This document shows positions 1 to 10,070 of a stretch of DNA of 64,000 nt, piece by piece. A model generated the notes under the pieces. That model was not told where the DNA came from and ran no database searches. It was given only the letters and a program-made list of their open reading frames with translations. A program made the position numbers and the translations under genes. The stretch spans positions 158,405-222,404 of the forward strand of contig BOXR01000001.1 of assembly GCA_019651095.1 (NCBI GenBank), written 5' to 3'. The DNA comes from Ectothiorhodospiraceae bacterium. GTDB lineage: Bacteria; Pseudomonadota; Gammaproteobacteria; GCA-002705445; GCA-002716945. The first letter of the stretch is position 1, and each line of letters opens with the position of its first letter.

Positions 1-727
1 TTATCAAATGTTCGCCGATAAGAAATGTAAAAATACCAGACTTATTCAACTTAGATACATCCTCTGGCGTATGAATACCGCTTTCACTAACTATAACTGT
101 ATCCTCGTTAGTGATGTGAGTAGAAAGATGTACACTAGTGTCAATATCTACCTCAAATGTCTTTAAATTCCTATTATTGATGCCCAATAACTTTATCCCC
201 AAAGATTTGACAAAATCCAGCTCGTCGATATCATGCACCTCGGCTAAGACATCTAAATTTAGGGATGCTGCCAAAGAATATAATTCTTCAAATGATTTGT
301 GTGATAAGGCAGAAGCAATAAGAAGAATGCAATCTGCTCCTATCATTTTGCTTTGGTATACTTGTAATGGGTCAATGATGAAATCTTTTCTTAATATAGG
401 TAGATTTACCGATTTTTTTGCAACAAGTAGGTCATCAATTGATCCATTGAAATAATCTTTTTCTGTCAAAACTGATAGGCAGCTAGCTCCTCCAGCTTCG
501 TATTGGAGAGCTTTTTCAGATACATTCAGGTTTCTATCGAGCATACCCTTACTAGGAGATCTTTTTTTAATCTCGGCTATAATTGAATTTTTTTTATTAC
601 CTTGACGTGATAAAAGACTTTCATAAAAAGGCCTTTTGGGGGCGCTGGCATCAATCTTTGAGATATCAAATGAAGACTTTAATTGAGATACTTCTTTGAG
701 TTTATTTTTGATGATTTCATCTAACAT
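1..727 (-). CDS. trpC: Indole-3-glycerol phosphate synthase, C-terminus cut by window edge
   Basis: This enzyme closes the indole ring of tryptophan, converting carboxyphenylaminodeoxyribulose phosphate to indole-3-glycerol phosphate in the cytosol. From the ATG at 727 the frame stays open to the window edge, giving about 242 residues of a protein usually near 260. Family motifs seen are IIAEIKKRSPSKG (about residues 49-61), LPILRKDFIIDP and LLGINNRNLKTFEVD, and the end reaches SESGIHTPEDV and FLIGEHL. It is a TIM barrel without a TrpF fusion in the visible part. It starts 5 bases after the trpD stop and is the last visible gene of a trpE-G-D-C run on this strand. Identification is firm; only the last residues lie outside the window. 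Confidence 0.95.
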   Translation of the reverse strand, partial: MLDEIIKNKLKEVSQLKSSFDISKIDASAPKRPFYESLLSRQGNKKNSIIAEIKKRSPSKGMLDRNLNVSEKALQYEAGGASCLSVLTEKDYFNGSIDDLLVAKKSVNLPILRKDFIIDPLQVYQSKMIGADCILLIASALSHKSFEELYSLAASLNLDVLAEVHDIDELDFVKSLGIKLLGINNRNLKTFEVDIDTSVHLSTHITNEDTVIVSESGIHTPEDVSKLNKSGIFTFLIGEHLI

Positions 728-732
728 AATGA

Positions 733-1749
733 CTATACCTGATTTGTAAAATCTATATATTGATTAAATTTGTCTCTGACTTTGTATTCAGAGAGGGATT
801 CTCTGCACTGCGCTATAGAATCATTAAGTTCTATGTCTTTATATAGCATAACAGATAGTGCAGCATTCAGGACACAAATTTCTTTTGCATCTGATTCTTC
901 GTTATTAATAACACTAAATATAAAATCAAGACTACTCCTTTCATTGCTTGTTTTTATGCTATCTATATTTTTCCCTGTTATACCATAATCTTTTGGATTG
1001 ATTGTGTAGTGAGTTTTAACATTGTCTTTTATTTCTATAATGTCTGTTTCAGCATAAATACTGGCTTCATCCATTCCATCTCTTGAATTTAGAACAATTG
1101 CCTTGGATGTCCCTAATTCCATGAGTGAGTCTGCCACAAGGTGCATTGCGCTTTTATCAAATACTCCGATAAGTTGAATTTGTGCATTCGCTGGATTCGT
1201 AATCGGGCCTAGCATATTAAATATGGTCTTATTAGGGGCAATTTCTTTTCTAGATGCCGCAACATTTTTCATAGCTTGATGATGTAATGGTGCAAACATG
1301 AATCCAAAATTTACCTCATTGATGCACTGGCTTACTTTTTCTGGAGACAAATCAAGTTTTGCGCCAGCATCATGAAGCACGTCTGCACTCCCTGAATTAC
1401 TTGTAATTGCCTTGTTGCCATGTTTTGCAACTTTCACTCCTGAGGCAGCTGAGATAAAAGCAGAGCATGTAGATATATTGAATGTATTTATTCCATCTCC
1501 CCCTGTACCACAGCAATCAATAACTTTTTCATCAGTTACAACTTTAGTTGATATTTTTCTCATGGCTTTTGCAAATCCGACTACTTCATCCGTGCATATG
1601 CCCTTGGTATTCAATGCAATTAGTACATTCTTGATTTCAGAGTCAGATAGAGTTCCTTTAAACATACTTTCCGAGATAAAGAATGCTTCATCTTTGGCTA
1701 AATCATTTTTATTATTTAGTGAAGAAATTATTTCTTTAAAACTATACAT
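733..1749 (-). CDS. trpD: Anthranilate phosphoribosyltransferase
   Basis: It transfers phosphoribose from PRPP to anthranilate, the second step of tryptophan synthesis. The 338-residue length is normal. The glycine-rich PRPP site CCGTGGDGINTFN lies near residues 79-91, followed by KHGNKAITSNSGSADVL, which holds the conserved magnesium and anthranilate contacts, and by the NMLGPITNP motif. Its ATG overlaps the end of trpG by 8 bases, so translation is probably coupled. It lies between trpG and trpC, the common gammaproteobacterial order. No frame disruption is visible, unlike in trpE of the same operon. Confidence 0.97.
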   Translation of the reverse strand: MYSFKEIISSLNNKNDLAKDEAFFISESMFKGTLSDSEIKNVLIALNTKGICTDEVVGFAKAMRKISTKVVTDEKVIDCCGTGGDGINTFNISTCSAFISAASGVKVAKHGNKAITSNSGSADVLHDAGAKLDLSPEKVSQCINEVNFGFMFAPLHHQAMKNVAASRKEIAPNKTIFNMLGPITNPANAQIQLIGVFDKSAMHLVADSLMELGTSKAIVLNSRDGMDEASIYAETDIIEIKDNVKTHYTINPKDYGITGKNIDSIKTSNERSSLDFIFSVINNEESDAKEICVLNAALSVMLYKDIELNDSIAQCRESLSEYKVRDKFNQYIDFTNQV

Positions 1750-2317
1750 TTATAAAATTCTCAAGAAGTTTGTGGCCAGACTCTGTGAGAATAGACTCAG
1801 GATGAAATTGCACCCCAAACAATTTATAGTCCTTATGTCTTACTCCCATAATCTCGGATTCATCATCACTATCATCAGTCCTCGCAGTAATGATTAAGCT
1901 ATCAGGTAAGCTATCAGGGTCAATTACTAGAGAGTGGTATCTTGTAGCTGTAAATCTTTGCTCGATATTACTGAACAGGTAGTCCCCATCATGAATAATT
2001 TTTGAGGTCTTGCCATGCATTATTTTTTTTGCAGATACTATTTTCCCTCCAAAAGCTTGTCCAATCGTTTGATGACCAAGACAAACTCCCAGAATTGGTT
2101 TATGCTCACAAAAATTTTTCACCACTTCAAGGGAAACTCCTGCTTCATTAGGAGTGCAAGGGCCAGGAGATATAACAATTCTCTCGGGATTAAGCGTTTT
2201 AATTTGATCTATGGAAATTTCATCATTTCTTTTCACAAGAACATCAGCGCCTAACTCGCCCAGATATTGAACAATATTGAACGTAAAAGAGTCATAGTTA
2301 TCGATCATCAAAATCAT
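1742..2317 (-). CDS. trpG: Anthranilate synthase glutamine amidotransferase subunit
   Basis: This class I glutamine amidotransferase supplies ammonia to TrpE for anthranilate synthesis. It has 191 residues and the full triad: the nucleophile cysteine in GVCLGHQTIGQAF and the histidine-glutamate pair in VQFHPESILTE. The N-terminal [14 protein letters not shown] is typical. The start codon touches the end of trpE and the stop overlaps trpD by 8 bases, as expected for an operon. In some bacteria the same subunit also serves PabB in folate synthesis, which cannot be judged here. Confidence 0.96.
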   Translation of the reverse strand: MILMIDNYDSFTFNIVQYLGELGADVLVKRNDEISIDQIKTLNPERIVISPGPCTPNEAGVSLEVVKNFCEHKPILGVCLGHQTIGQAFGGKIVSAKKIMHGKTSKIIHDGDYLFSNIEQRFTATRYHSLVIDPDSLPDSLIITARTDDSDDESEIMGVRHKDYKLFGVQFHPESILTESGHKLLENFINV

Positions 2318-3757
2318 TAGCTGTCCCTAAGTTTCTCAACTGCTTTTATGATGGCTTTACCCTTGTTGATAGTTTCATCCCATTCTGACTCTGGAATGGA
2401 GTCATATACTATTCCAGCACCACATTGAATGTACAGTTTATTTGACTTGATCACGCAGGTCCTAATAGCTATAGCAGTGTCCATGTTACCATTCCATCCC
2501 AGATAACCTATTGCACCAGCATAAATACCTCTTGTAATGTTTTCAAGTTCAAAGATGATTTGAAGGGCTCTTATCTTAGGTGCACCAGATACAGTCCCAG
2601 CTGGGAAAGTTGCTCTCAAAACATCGAAAAAGAACTATCAGGGTTAATAATGCCCTCTACGTTAGAAACCATGTGCATAACATGCGAGTATCTCTCAATG
2701 ATCATTTGATCTGTCAATTTTATACTTCCAGTTTCACAAATTCTGCCGATATCATTTCTACCTAGATCAATTAACATTAAATGCTCGGCAAGCTCTTTAT
2801 TATCTCTCAGCAATTCAATTTCATAATTATCATCAGATTCCTTACTATCACCTCTTGGTCTTGTGCCTGCGATGGGACGCACAGTTACCTTTTTATCTTC
2901 AAGTCTAACCAAGATCTCAGGCGATGAGCCGACGACCGTATAGTCACCCATATTAAGATAGTACATATACGGTGAGGGATTTATTTGTCGAAGCTCTCTG
3001 TAGAAATTAATTGGTTTTTCTGGAAAATCTATCATCATCCGCTGAGAAGAACGACCTGCATTACATCCCTGAGGATATATACTTCTTTATTTTTTACCGC
3101 AGATATAAAATCGTCCTTTCAAAGTCATATTTAACTGTAGTTTTTGTGCTGCTTAGCATGATCATTTGGATGTAAATCGGTAACAAGAAGTTTTCATAAT
3201 TACTCACCTTTTCATTGCTGTCATCATATCCTTTCTTTGAGTTATCAGAGAAAACAACTATAAAAACTTTGTTATGGTCTTATCAAAAACTATAAAATCT
3301 TTACAAATAATTAATGATATGTCTGGTGCATTTATGTCATTTGTCTGTTCCTTTCTTTTGATAGTATCTTCAAAAAGCAGACGGACTCAAATGAGAAATG
3401 TCCCACAAATCCTCCTGAAAATGCGGGAGATTCTAGGAATATAAGCTTTAAATTTATTGAAACATTCTTCAAGCCACTCTATGGGATTTGAGTGTTGAAT
3501 TTTTCTTCACATATAAAATTAGAAAATCTGTGGATTTTATTCCCAAGATTTCTATAAAATCACCAGAAGAGCAACCATTATTGTGTACCTACTCCAATTT
3601 TTATCCCCTCAAGTGATTCAAAAAAAAATGACTTCTTTTCGTCAAAGTGATTTGAATAAATATCTATTGCTTCTCTATCATAAGATTCTATTTCCTTGAT
3701 AATAGGGATTAAGTTATAGCCTTCACTGGCCTTTTTTAAAAACTCATTAAATTCCAT
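2317..3757 (-). CDS. trpE: Anthranilate synthase component I, reading frame interrupted by indels
   Basis: It makes anthranilate from chorismate with TrpG. The span allows about 480 residues, the usual length, but no single frame covers it. The N-terminus from the ATG at 3757 reads [20 protein letters not shown], as in TrpE. The chorismate-binding half is intact in two pieces (2616-3038 and 2317-2619) with [20 protein letters not shown] and [15 protein letters not shown]. One more T in the coding strand at 2627-2631 joins these as [11 protein letters not shown]. One more at 3047-3048 gives [14 protein letters not shown]. Between about 3060 and 3600 several more indels are needed, yet [15 protein letters not shown] and [10 protein letters not shown] are still readable. 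I read it as a functional gene with sequence errors; true decay is the alternative. Confidence 0.85.
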
Positions 3758-3766
3758 TAATATTAA

Positions 3767-4435
3767 TTATGATTTTGATATGATTTCTCTCATCTGAGAA
3801 ATTGTTTTTTTGTAATTCTCTGAATTAAATATTGCAGAGCCTGCTACAAAAGTGTCTGCTCCAGATCTAGCAGCTTTCCCTATATTCTCAAGATTTAGAC
3901 CACCGTCTACCTCAAGCCTTATTGAGGGATTGACAGCATCAATCATTTCCCTCACCTCAACGATTTTGTCATATGTAGACTCAATAAATTTCTGACCTGC
4001 AAATCCAGGATTAACAGACATCAATAAAACCATATCTATTTGATCCAGACAGTATTCAAGGATCGAAACATTAGTAGCAGGGTTAAGGACTACTCCCGGT
4101 TTGACAACCATGATCTTTGATAAGTTTGATCGTTCGATCAACATGCTTGGTAGCCTCAGGATGGAATGTAATGTAATTAGCTCCTGCCTGAGCGAAGTCA
4201 GGTATTATCTCATCGACAGGGCTGATCATAAGATGCACATCAATAATAGCATTGATACCATAATCACGGAGAATTTACAAACCATAGGGCCAACTGTGAG
4301 ATTTGGGACATAGTGGTTATCCATAACATCAAAATGAATAAAATCTGCACCTGCGTCAATAACATCTGAGACATCTTTGCCTAAATTTGCAAAGTCCGCT
4401 GATAGAATAGATGGGGCTATAATATAATCATTCAT
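3767..4435 (-). CDS. rpe: Ribulose-phosphate 3-epimerase, interrupted by two indels
   Basis: This TIM-barrel enzyme interconverts ribulose 5-phosphate and xylulose 5-phosphate and links to the transketolase of this window. The N-terminal frame (from 4435) reads [16 protein letters not shown] and [16 protein letters not shown]. The C-terminal frame has [15 protein letters not shown] and [12 protein letters not shown]. The middle [19 protein letters not shown] is found in a third frame. A missing base at about 4272-4273 and an extra base at about 4095-4097 explain the breaks, and the repaired protein is about 222 residues, the normal size. Only 9 bases separate it from trpE. The rpe-trp linkage is common in Proteobacteria, usually with gph between, which is absent here. 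Confidence 0.88.
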
Positions 4436-4544
4436 GAATCAAACACTTTTCCAGGTCAGTATAAGTCATTCGCACAATGAATTAAATTTATTTTTTGTGA
4501 TAAACTATTGGAATTAATTGAATATGGATTTTAGAGGATAAATT

Positions 4545-4966
4545 ATGGAAATTATGAAAAAATACTACTAACATTAATGTTCGTATGGCTACTCCTGTCA
4601 TTGCAGCAGATCACACTGTAGAGATGCTAAGTTCCTCAAATGGTGAGATGATGGTTTTCAAACCTGCAGTTCTTAAAATAGCTCCTGGAGATAGTGTGAC
4701 TTGGAAGGCTACAAATCCTGGGCAAATACTGCATCGATAGCAGAAATGACACCAGACGCTAGTTTAGAATGGAATGGCAAAATAATGAAGAATTGAAAAT
4801 AACTTTCACTAAAGAAGGCGTCTATGGCTATAAGTGTACACCTCACTATATCCTTGGCATGATAGGGATCATCGCTGTTGGTGATAACTTAGCTAATCTT
4901 GACGCATCATCTGATTTCGCGGCTGCGGAAGAGAAGAAGTTTGCCACGAACAAAGAGATTTACTAG
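4545..4966 (+). CDS. Pseudoazurin-type blue copper protein, interrupted by indels
   Basis: This is a periplasmic type I copper electron carrier of the pseudoazurin/plastocyanin group. After repair it has a signal peptide (MKK, hydrophobic core, cleavage near VIAA/DHT). The mature part contains [20 protein letters not shown] and IAPGDSVTW. The copper ligands Cys, His and Met are in the [15 protein letters not shown] segment; the first His falls at an indel, where PG-x-NTASIAEM would read [11 protein letters not shown]. About four single-base gaps are needed (near 4560, 4590, 4725 and 4780). AGAGGA at 4533-4538 supports the ATG at 4545, with a second in-frame ATG at 4554. In other bacteria pseudoazurins pass electrons to nitrite reductase or amine dehydrogenases; no such partner lies nearby. 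Confidence 0.8.
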
Positions 4967-4991
4967 CTATATAAATCAATTAAAATAATTA

Positions 4992-5849
4992 ATGACGCTG
5001 ATAGACGAATACTTCCTGGAGAATAAACCTATATTCTCTGGGAAGATAAGAGAAGCATACAACTACAACGATGATCAACTGATAATCAAAACGTCTAATA
5101 AAATATCTGCATATGATTTTGTTTTCGAAGACGAACTTCCTGAAAAAGGTGCACTTTTAACAAAGATATCAAAATACTGGTTTAAAAAAACTGGACACAT
5201 TATTGATAATCATATGATTGACAGTAATGAATTAGAACAGCTAGTACCGAATTCACACGAGAGATGCATCTTGGTAAAAAAGTGCAAGCCAATAAGAATA
5301 GAGGCTATTGTGAGAGGTTATATTTCTGGGTCAGCTTACAAACAATATCTTGAAAGCGGAATGATAGGTGATATTGATATAAAACAAAATATGCAACTAA
5401 ATGACAAATTTGATTCACCGATATTTACGCCATCTACAAAAGCAGCTGTGGGAGATAAAGATCAAAATATATCACTGTCAGAGATGTATGAGATTATTGG
5501 AAAAGATGTCGCAGAGTATATTAAGAATAAGAGTTTTGAATTGTATAATTATGCACATGAACATGCCTTGTCCAAAGGCCTAACATTAATAGATACTAAA
5601 TTTGAGTTCGGATACGACGAAAATAAAAAAATCATTTTAATTGATGAAATATTTACACCAGACTGTTCTCGGTATTGTCTGACAAGTGACTTGAACCAAA
5701 AAAACGTAAATTACTTTGATAAACAGTATTTTAGAGATTATCTAAAAAGTATTAAGTGGGATAACGATCAGATTTCAATTCCTGATAAGGTAAAAGAAAG
5801 TATTATTTCCAGATATTCAGATGTATATGGAATGCTTACAGATGAGTAA
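4992..5849 (+). CDS. purC: Phosphoribosylaminoimidazole-succinocarboxamide synthase (SAICAR synthase)
   Basis: It ligates aspartate to CAIR using ATP in de novo purine synthesis. The 285-residue protein belongs to the longer form of the family. Visible motifs are the ATP-binding GKIREAYNYN near residue 18, the signature KKCKPIRIEAIVRGYISGSA around residues 95-115, and LIDEIFTPDCSRY near the C-terminus. It follows the copper-protein gene by 25 bases and its end overlaps bioD by 8 bases, so purC and bioD are probably translated from one message. Pairing purC with bioD is unusual but proves nothing about function. Confidence 0.95.
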   Translation: MTLIDEYFLENKPIFSGKIREAYNYNDDQLIIKTSNKISAYDFVFEDELPEKGALLTKISKYWFKKTGHIIDNHMIDSNELEQLVPNSHERCILVKKCKPIRIEAIVRGYISGSAYKQYLESGMIGDIDIKQNMQLNDKFDSPIFTPSTKAAVGDKDQNISLSEMYEIIGKDVAEYIKNKSFELYNYAHEHALSKGLTLIDTKFEFGYDENKKIILIDEIFTPDCSRYCLTSDLNQKNVNYFDKQYFRDYLKSIKWDNDQISIPDKVKESIISRYSDVYGMLTDE

Positions 5850-6501
5850 GCATATATTTATTACTGGCACAAATACTGATGTTGGTAAGACATACATTGG
5901 TGTTAGGTTAATTAAAGAACTATCAAAATTTGGTTTTATTGCTTTTAAACCAATAGAAACAGGATGTAGAAGAAAAAATAAAATTTTAATACCTTCAGAT
6001 TCATCAAAATATTTCCAAGCCCTAGATAAAAAAGTTTCACTCGACGATATAAATCCTTATAGGTTCATAGAACCAATATCACCATATTTAGCAATTAAAA
6101 GGGAAGGTAAAAGAATTTATCTTAAAAATTATCTCAACAAATTTCATGAACTTGCAAAATCGTCATCGATTCTAGTGGAGGGTGCAGGCGGAGCATTTTC
6201 GCCACTAGCACTTGATGGTCTTAACATTGATATGATGAGATTAATTAAATCATTTAATATTTTAGTTGTTAAGGATGAACTTGGATGCATTAGTAGCACA
6301 ATAGCGAACGTTTATGCTTTTCAGAAGTATAAAACTAACCTAGATTTAATCATCCTCAATACAAGCAAAAAGAATAACATGGACAACCTGACAGAAATTA
6401 GAAAATATATAAAGCAGCCAGTTATTAATTATAAAGGAATCTCGTCTATAAGAGATATATCCAGGAAAGTATCTACTTTACTAAAGCTTTCCAACAGATG
6501 A
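5842..6501 (+). CDS. bioD: Dethiobiotin synthetase
   Basis: It closes the ureido ring of biotin from 7,8-diaminopelargonate, CO2 and ATP. I chose the ATG at 5842 (MSKHIFITGTNTDVGKT), which puts the P-loop TNTDVGKT at the usual place near the N-terminus; an upstream in-frame ATG at 5821 would add seven unlikely residues. The magnesium/substrate motif VEGAGGAFSPL is near residue 111. Length is 219 residues, which is normal. The ATG overlaps the purC stop by 8 bases, and the 3' end overlaps the convergent aldolase gene by 21 bases. bioB and bioF lie about 31 kb away in this window; bioA, bioC and bioH are not present here. Confidence 0.93.
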   Translation: MSKHIFITGTNTDVGKTYIGVRLIKELSKFGFIAFKPIETGCRRKNKILIPSDSSKYFQALDKKVSLDDINPYRFIEPISPYLAIKREGKRIYLKNYLNKFHELAKSSSILVEGAGGAFSPLALDGLNIDMMRLIKSFNILVVKDELGCISSTIANVYAFQKYKTNLDLIILNTSKKNNMDNLTEIRKYIKQPVINYKGISSIRDISRKVSTLLKLSNR

Positions 6502-7474
6502 ACTGGAACATCTTTGCGCTCTTTCAATAAGTATGCTTTGAGAGGATTCTAGATTTTCATCTTTTCCTTGCCATGCTGCCAAAGCAGCAGCTTGAATAGC
6601 TCTCGCATAAGAAAAAGTTACTCTCCAGGGAAGATCACTTGACTGATTCATTATGTTTAAATGTGATTCTGCCTCGAGATCAGTTTGACCGCCAGATAAA
6701 AATGCAATGCCTGCGGTATCATTCGGCACAAAATCTTTAAGGCATGCAATAGTTTTAGAAGCAACTTCCTCGTAAGAAGCTCTTGAATCATTCTCCTGGC
6801 CTGATATTACCATCTTGGTTTCAAACTTCCCCGGCAAATATACGTTAAACATTTTTAGATGACTGAATAGAGATCTCAATGATTTTCTTGTGACTTTATC
6901 GCATTCATCGATACTATGTGTACCATTAATCAATACTTCCGGCTCAACAATTGGTACTAAGTTATTTTCTTGACACAGAGATGCGTACCTAGCAAGAGCA
7001 TTCATATTTGATTCAATACATGCATCTGAGGGAATATCATTAGCTATAGTTATCACCGCTCTCCATTTACAAAACTTTGCTCCATTCTCATAGTATGCTG
7101 CCAACCTTTCTCTAAGGCCGTCCAAACCCTCTGTAATTTTCTCATTAGGATGACAAGATAAATCTTTTGCTCCTTTGTCAACTTTAATACCTGGCAATAT
7201 TCCAATACTTGCGAGGTAGTCTCTAAATAAAGTACCGTCGTTCATCTTTTGATCAAATGTCTCCTCAAAGAGGATAGCCGCCACTTATATAATCTGATAG
7301 ATTCGGAGCAGTGACGATGAGTTCTCTATAACGTCTTCTATTGTCCTCATTATTATCAACATTGATAGAGGCAAGGCGCTTTGCAATTGTAGGGCTGCTC
7401 TCATCCATTGCTAAAATACCTTTCGGCCTCATCATCATCTTGTTTGCTGTTTCAACTAATATATTTTTATCCAT
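6481..7474 (-). CDS. Fructose-bisphosphate aldolase class I, interrupted by an indel
   Basis: It cleaves or forms fructose 1,6-bisphosphate through a lysine Schiff base, metal-free (glycolytic class I family). The N-terminal part from 7474 reads [20 protein letters not shown] and ends at SDYISGG. The rest follows in another frame with [31 protein letters not shown] and [18 protein letters not shown]. One extra base near 7277-7284 explains the break, and the full length of about 330 residues is normal. The Schiff-base region (6811-6834) reads [13 protein letters not shown] where the family has a lysine-proline motif (LKP); see findings. AAGGAG precedes the start by about 8 bases. It is last in the tkt-gap-pgk-pyk-fba operon. 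Confidence 0.88.
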
Positions 7475-7485
7475 TTCACTTCTCC

Positions 7486-8925
7486 TTAATCATTTACCTC
7501 AATCATATTTCCGACTTCGACGACTTTCATTGCATTTGTACCCCCACTCGTTCCGAGCAGGTCTCCTTTAGTTATAATTACTAAATCACCTTTTTTAACA
7601 GTACCAATCTTTCTCATCAGTGAAATAACTTGCATGTTGGCTTGAGCATGATTCTCCTCAAGTTTATCAAGCTTGATTGATTGAACACCTTTGTAAAGAC
7701 AGATTCTCCTACTTGTCTTGTTATTTTGTGTCATGGCATAAATAGGTATGTTTGATTGAACTCTAGACATCCATAATGCTGTTGAACCTGTTTCAGTCAA
7801 CGCAGCTATTGCCACAACTTTAGTAAGTTTAGCGCTATATACAGCAGATAACGCTATTACTTGATCAACAGGAAGTGTTTTTGGCACTACTCGGTCAACA
7901 GATAATGGTCGTATATAAGCTCCCTCCGATTCTATACATATTCTACTCGCCTCGCTTATAACATCAGATGGGTACTTTCCAATGGCTGTCTCAGCTGAAA
8001 ACATAATTGCATCGACGCCAGATGTTACAGCGTTAGCTACATCGAAAACTTCTGCACGTGTAGGAACTCTATTGCTTATCATCGATTCCATCATTTGTGT
8101 AGCTACAATAACTATCTTATCAAACGATATTGCTTTTCTAATTAAAAACTTTTGAGTAGCAGGAAGTTGTTCTATCCCAATTTCTACACCAAGGTCTCCA
8201 CGTGCAACTAGTAAGCCGTCTGCTGCTTTTGTAATTTTATCAATATTTTTAATAGCTTCGTTACGCTCAATTTTAGCGATAATTTTAATATCTTTATCTT
8301 TAATTAGCTTTCTTATGTCGTTTATATCTTTATCATCTTTTACGAATGACACTGCGACATAGTCATATTCTAACGAAAGAGATTTTTTTAGGTCTGACTT
8401 ATCTTTTTGTGTTATTCCAGATAAAGATAATCCTCCACCCTTCTTGTTTACACCTTGGTATGGCTTTAACTTCCCGCCCCTCTGAACAATAGTATGAATT
8501 TTTTTTGATTTAATCTCTTCTACTTTCAGTTTGATCAACGCATCGCTCAATAAGAGTTCATCACCGGGTTGAACATTTTTATATAAATCTTTAAAAGTAA
8601 CACCAACAGCTCTCTGATTTCCATTATCATTTAAAGATGGATCTAAAACATATTTGTCTCCACTTTTTAATATAACGTGTGGCTTTTTGCCAAAACCTTT
8701 AATTCTGACTTTTTGTCCTTGCAGGTCCAGCATAATCGCAACTGGTCTCCCTATCATCTTTTCTTGACTTCTCACTAGAGAAATTATGTCTTTTGCATCA
8801 TCAATACTCGCATGAGAAAGATTTATTCTAAACACATCAGCCCCAGCGTGGAGCATCCTCTCTATTTTGTTGGCTGAGGTAGATGCGGGGCCTAATGTTG
8901 CTATTATTTTTGTCCTTTTTTTCAT
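7486..8925 (-). CDS. pyk: Pyruvate kinase
   Basis: It converts phosphoenolpyruvate and ADP to pyruvate and ATP. The ATG at 8925 ([15 protein letters not shown]) is chosen because upstream in-frame residues do not belong to the family. It gives 479 residues, the normal length. Motifs are [42 protein letters not shown] with the catalytic lysine, [15 protein letters not shown] and [10 protein letters not shown]. The stop of pgk overlaps this start (TAATG), a sign of coupled translation. It sits between pgk and the class I aldolase in the carbon operon. Confidence 0.96.
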   Translation of the reverse strand: MKKRTKIIATLGPASTSANKIERMLHAGADVFRINLSHASIDDAKDIISLVRSQEKMIGRPVAIMLDLQGQKVRIKGFGKKPHVILKSGDKYVLDPSLNDNGNQRAVGVTFKDLYKNVQPGDELLLSDALIKLKVEEIKSKKIHTIVQRGGKLKPYQGVNKKGGGLSLSGITQKDKSDLKKSLSLEYDYVAVSFVKDDKDINDIRKLIKDKDIKIIAKIERNEAIKNIDKITKAADGLLVARGDLGVEIGIEQLPATQKFLIRKAISFDKIVIVATQMMESMISNRVPTRAEVFDVANAVTSGVDAIMFSAETAIGKYPSDVISEASRICIESEGAYIRPLSVDRVVPKTLPVDQVIALSAVYSAKLTKVVAIAALTETGSTALWMSRVQSNIPIYAMTQNNKTSRRICLYKGVQSIKLDKLEENHAQANMQVISLMRKIGTVKKGDLVIITKGDLLGTSGGTNAMKVVEVGNMIEVND

Positions 8926-10070
8926 TATCTCAAGTTTAGCTTGTCTATTATTGGTAATGATCCACCCTCTAAATAGGTTAGAAGTGATCCTCCACCTGTA
9001 GATAAACAATTATATCCATTTTGTAATTTTAAGTTTTCAATAATCGGTAGTGTATCACCACCTCCAACGATAGAAAAACAGTTATGGTCAGCAATTGCTT
9101 TTGCCAATTCCTCAGTACCCTTATTGAATGGTTTTTTTTCAACATAACCAAGAGGGCCATTCCAAAATACTGAAACTGATTTTCTCACAATGTTCTTGAT
9201 TTCATTAATACTAGCACTACCTAAATCATAAATTGTGTCATTAGTAGATATCCGAGATAGCTCAACGTTAGCAATACCATCCTCAGTAGCACAAGAAAAG
9301 TCTGATGGAAAAATTATTTTATCAGCGAAGTCAGATTCAAGAATCTTAACCGCATCACTAACATATCCTTCCTCAATGAGTGATTTACCAACTTCATATC
9401 CCTTAGCTCTCAAGAATGTATTGAGAATTCCTCCACCAAGTATCATATAATCACATTTTGCAAGTAGCTTTTTTATTAGTACAATTTTCGTAGAAACTTT
9501 TGCGCCAGATATTATTATAGTCATGGGTCTAGATTGTTCATTAATAAGTTTATTTATCGTCTGGATTTCATATCTAATATTCAACCCAGCAACTGTTTCA
9601 AGATAATTTGCAACACCTGTTGTAGTACACTCCGATCTGTGTGATACACCAAATGCATCGAAAACAAAGATGTCAGCCAGAGATGCGATAGTTTGTGATA
9701 ATTTAGGATCACATTTTTTTTCACCAATATTGAATCTTACATTCTCTAACATTGCGATATCATGATTCGTAAAATCAATTGTATCGTTGACATCTTTAAT
9801 AAATTGAATTTTCTTATTCAACTTAGTAGAAAGATATTTACAAATGGGTTCGAGTGAAAGGCTCTCATCGTATGACCCTTCAGTTGGTCTTCCAAGATGA
9901 GAAGCAATAATTAATTTATTATTATTATCTAATAATGAATTCAAGGTATTGTAAGTTTGTCTTATCCTAAAATCATTTAGTATGATTCCGTCTTCTATTG
10001 GAACGTTATAATCTAATCGTACAAGAACTTTTTTATCTATTATCTCTTCAAGCAGCACTACTTGATCCAA
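8925..10070 (-). CDS. pgk: Phosphoglycerate kinase
   Basis: It transfers phosphate between 1,3-bisphosphoglycerate and ADP. The 381 residues match the bacterial form. Visible are [14 protein letters not shown] near residue 14, the arginine-containing [11 protein letters not shown] near residue 55, and, in the C-terminal nucleotide domain, [20 protein letters not shown] and the glycine-rich [10 protein letters not shown]. It overlaps gap by 13 bases and pyk by the TAATG junction. Both overlaps suggest one polycistronic message for the three-carbon part of glycolysis. Confidence 0.97.
   Translation of the reverse strand: MDQVVLLEEIIDKKVLVRLDYNVPIEDGIILNDFRIRQTYNTLNSLLDNNNKLIIASHLGRPTEGSYDESLSLEPICKYLSTKLNKKIQFIKDVNDTIDFTNHDIAMLENVRFNIGEKKCDPKLSQTIASLADIFVFDAFGVSHRSECTTTGVANYLETVAGLNIRYEIQTINKLINEQSRPMTIIISGAKVSTKIVLIKKLLAKCDYMILGGGILNTFLRAKGYEVGKSLIEEGYVSDAVKILESDFADKIIFPSDFSCATEDGIANVELSRISTNDTIYDLGSASINEIKNIVRKSVSVFWNGPLGYVEKKPFNKGTEELAKAIADHNCFSIVGGGDTLPIIENLKLQNGYNCLSTGGGSLLTYLEGGSLPIIDKLNLR

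Noticed and set aside
138-455. Open frame on the plus strand opposite trpC
   Set aside because: It lies wholly inside a well-supported gene on the other strand and has no family-like sequence. The same applies to the other opposite-strand frames, such as 1412-1897, 19413-19835 and 42283-42777.
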